Origin: Craspedostauros australis
Taxonomy: Eukaryota; Bacillariophyta; Bacillariophyceae; Mastogloiales; Achnanthaceae
NCBI GenBank assembly: GCA_026770025.1
Contig: JAMXDE010000017.1
Location: forward strand, 62,001 to 126,000
Direction of reading: 5' to 3'
DNA: 64,000 bases
Positions 63,648 to 64,000 of the stretch are shown here, one piece after another. The first letter of the stretch is position 1, and every line of letters begins with the position of its first letter. Position numbers and translations under genes: made by a program. A model generated the notes under the pieces. The model did not search any database. It was not told the DNA's origin and saw only the letters and a list, made by a program, of their open reading frames with translations.

Positions 63648-64000
63648 ATGCCCTCTTCCTCGCCAATCGTCTTCTTCGTCGGGTCGTACACCCAGGCCGA
63701 AGGCCATGTCCCCGAAGGCGATGGAGCTGGCATCTACTGCTTCAGCCTGGATCGCAAGACAGGAGAATTGACGCTGCAGTATAAGACGAAGAAGACTGTC
63801 GGTCAGGATCTGCACAATCCCTCGTACCTTCAGTATGACAAAGCAAGGCAGGAGCTGTACGTTGTGGAGGAGATCTGCTCAGGCAAGGACCTGTCGAAGG
63901 TCACGCCCCGATTGCTGGTCTACACAGTCCAGAACGCCGACAAGGAAGTCAGCCAGCTGATGATCACATCCGAAGTCGACGTGCCACGGATCGCCAACTG
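63648..64000 (+). CDS. lactonase-type seven-bladed beta-propeller protein (6-phosphogluconolactonase-like), cut by the window edge
   Basis: ATG 63648 (TCGACC context) opens a frame that runs off the window without a stop; 117 codons are visible. The start is the first blade of the bacterial-type lactonase family: IVFFVGSYTQAEG, GAGIYCFSLDRKTGELTL, HNPSYLQYD and QELYVVEE. This matches the pattern G-T/S-Y-T, G-I-y-x-f-x-L-D-x-x-T-G-x-L, N-P-S-y-L, L-Y-x-V-x-E. Members hydrolyse 6-phosphogluconolactone in the pentose phosphate pathway or cleave related lactones such as muconolactone; which one cannot be told from a third of the protein. No signal peptide, so cytosolic is likely. Confidence 0.8.
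   Translation, partial: MPSSSPIVFFVGSYTQAEGHVPEGDGAGIYCFSLDRKTGELTLQYKTKKTVGQDLHNPSYLQYDKARQELYVVEEICSGKDLSKVTPRLLVYTVQNADKEVSQLMITSEVDVPRIAN

Overview
This is a eukaryotic window. It has GT-AG introns of 105-486 nt, genes spaced kilobases apart, simple repeats, and decayed copies of at least three transposon classes. The gene set points to a stramenopile, most likely a diatom. The main clues are a membrane guanylyl cyclase fused to a cyclic-nucleotide phosphodiesterase (an architecture described in pennate diatoms), a copia-type integrase remnant that resembles diatom copia elements, a small membrane protein with a GDCCP Cys cluster, and an RNI/LRR-like protein. This assignment is inference; no rRNA or organelle marker is present.

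Layout. Positions 1-3780 hold the 5' part of a degenerate non-LTR retrotransposon on the minus strand (ORF1 plus the endonuclease part of ORF2; the reverse transcriptase would lie beyond the left edge). Positions 5.2-5.9 kb hold a broken copia integrase on the minus strand. At 7.6-14.7 kb two closely related alpha-kinase genes flank a secreted subtilisin gene on the opposite strand. At 16.4-21.5 kb there is a dead Harbinger-type transposase and a second degenerate ORF set of unknown identity. From 22.9 to 49.8 kb the window is gene-rich. It holds, in order, an unrecognised protein with a DUF1330-like tail, a secreted pepsin-like aspartic protease, a membrane RING protein, a CGR1-like ribosome-biogenesis protein, a THH1/TOM1/TOM3 seven-helix protein and a 1392-residue single-pass protein with repeated R-x-K/R-S-M/Y-D motifs and a C-terminal CS domain. 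It continues with a small Cys-rich membrane protein, a coiled-coil/zinc-finger protein, PIG-S of the GPI transamidase, a minus-strand remnant at 42.7-43.9 kb, and the cyclase-phosphodiesterase. The cyclase-phosphodiesterase is followed 37 bp after its stop by one arm of a 148-bp inverted repeat pair that encloses 3.36 kb containing interstitial telomere-like DNA. Beyond it lie a doubtful small ORF and an RNI/LRR-like gene. The last 8 kb is gene-poor, with a striking 20-bp minisatellite, and ends in the first exon of a lactonase-type beta-propeller gene cut by the window edge.

Most genes are unrelated housekeeping or cell-surface functions and do not form a pathway. The signalling genes (two alpha-kinases, cyclase-PDE, a protein rich in basophilic-kinase motifs) are the most interesting content. 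The transposon remnants carry many in-frame TGA stops, in part consistent with CGA-to-TGA decay. Coding frames, splice sites and motifs were read directly from the sequence. Family names come from remembered motif patterns, not from database searches.
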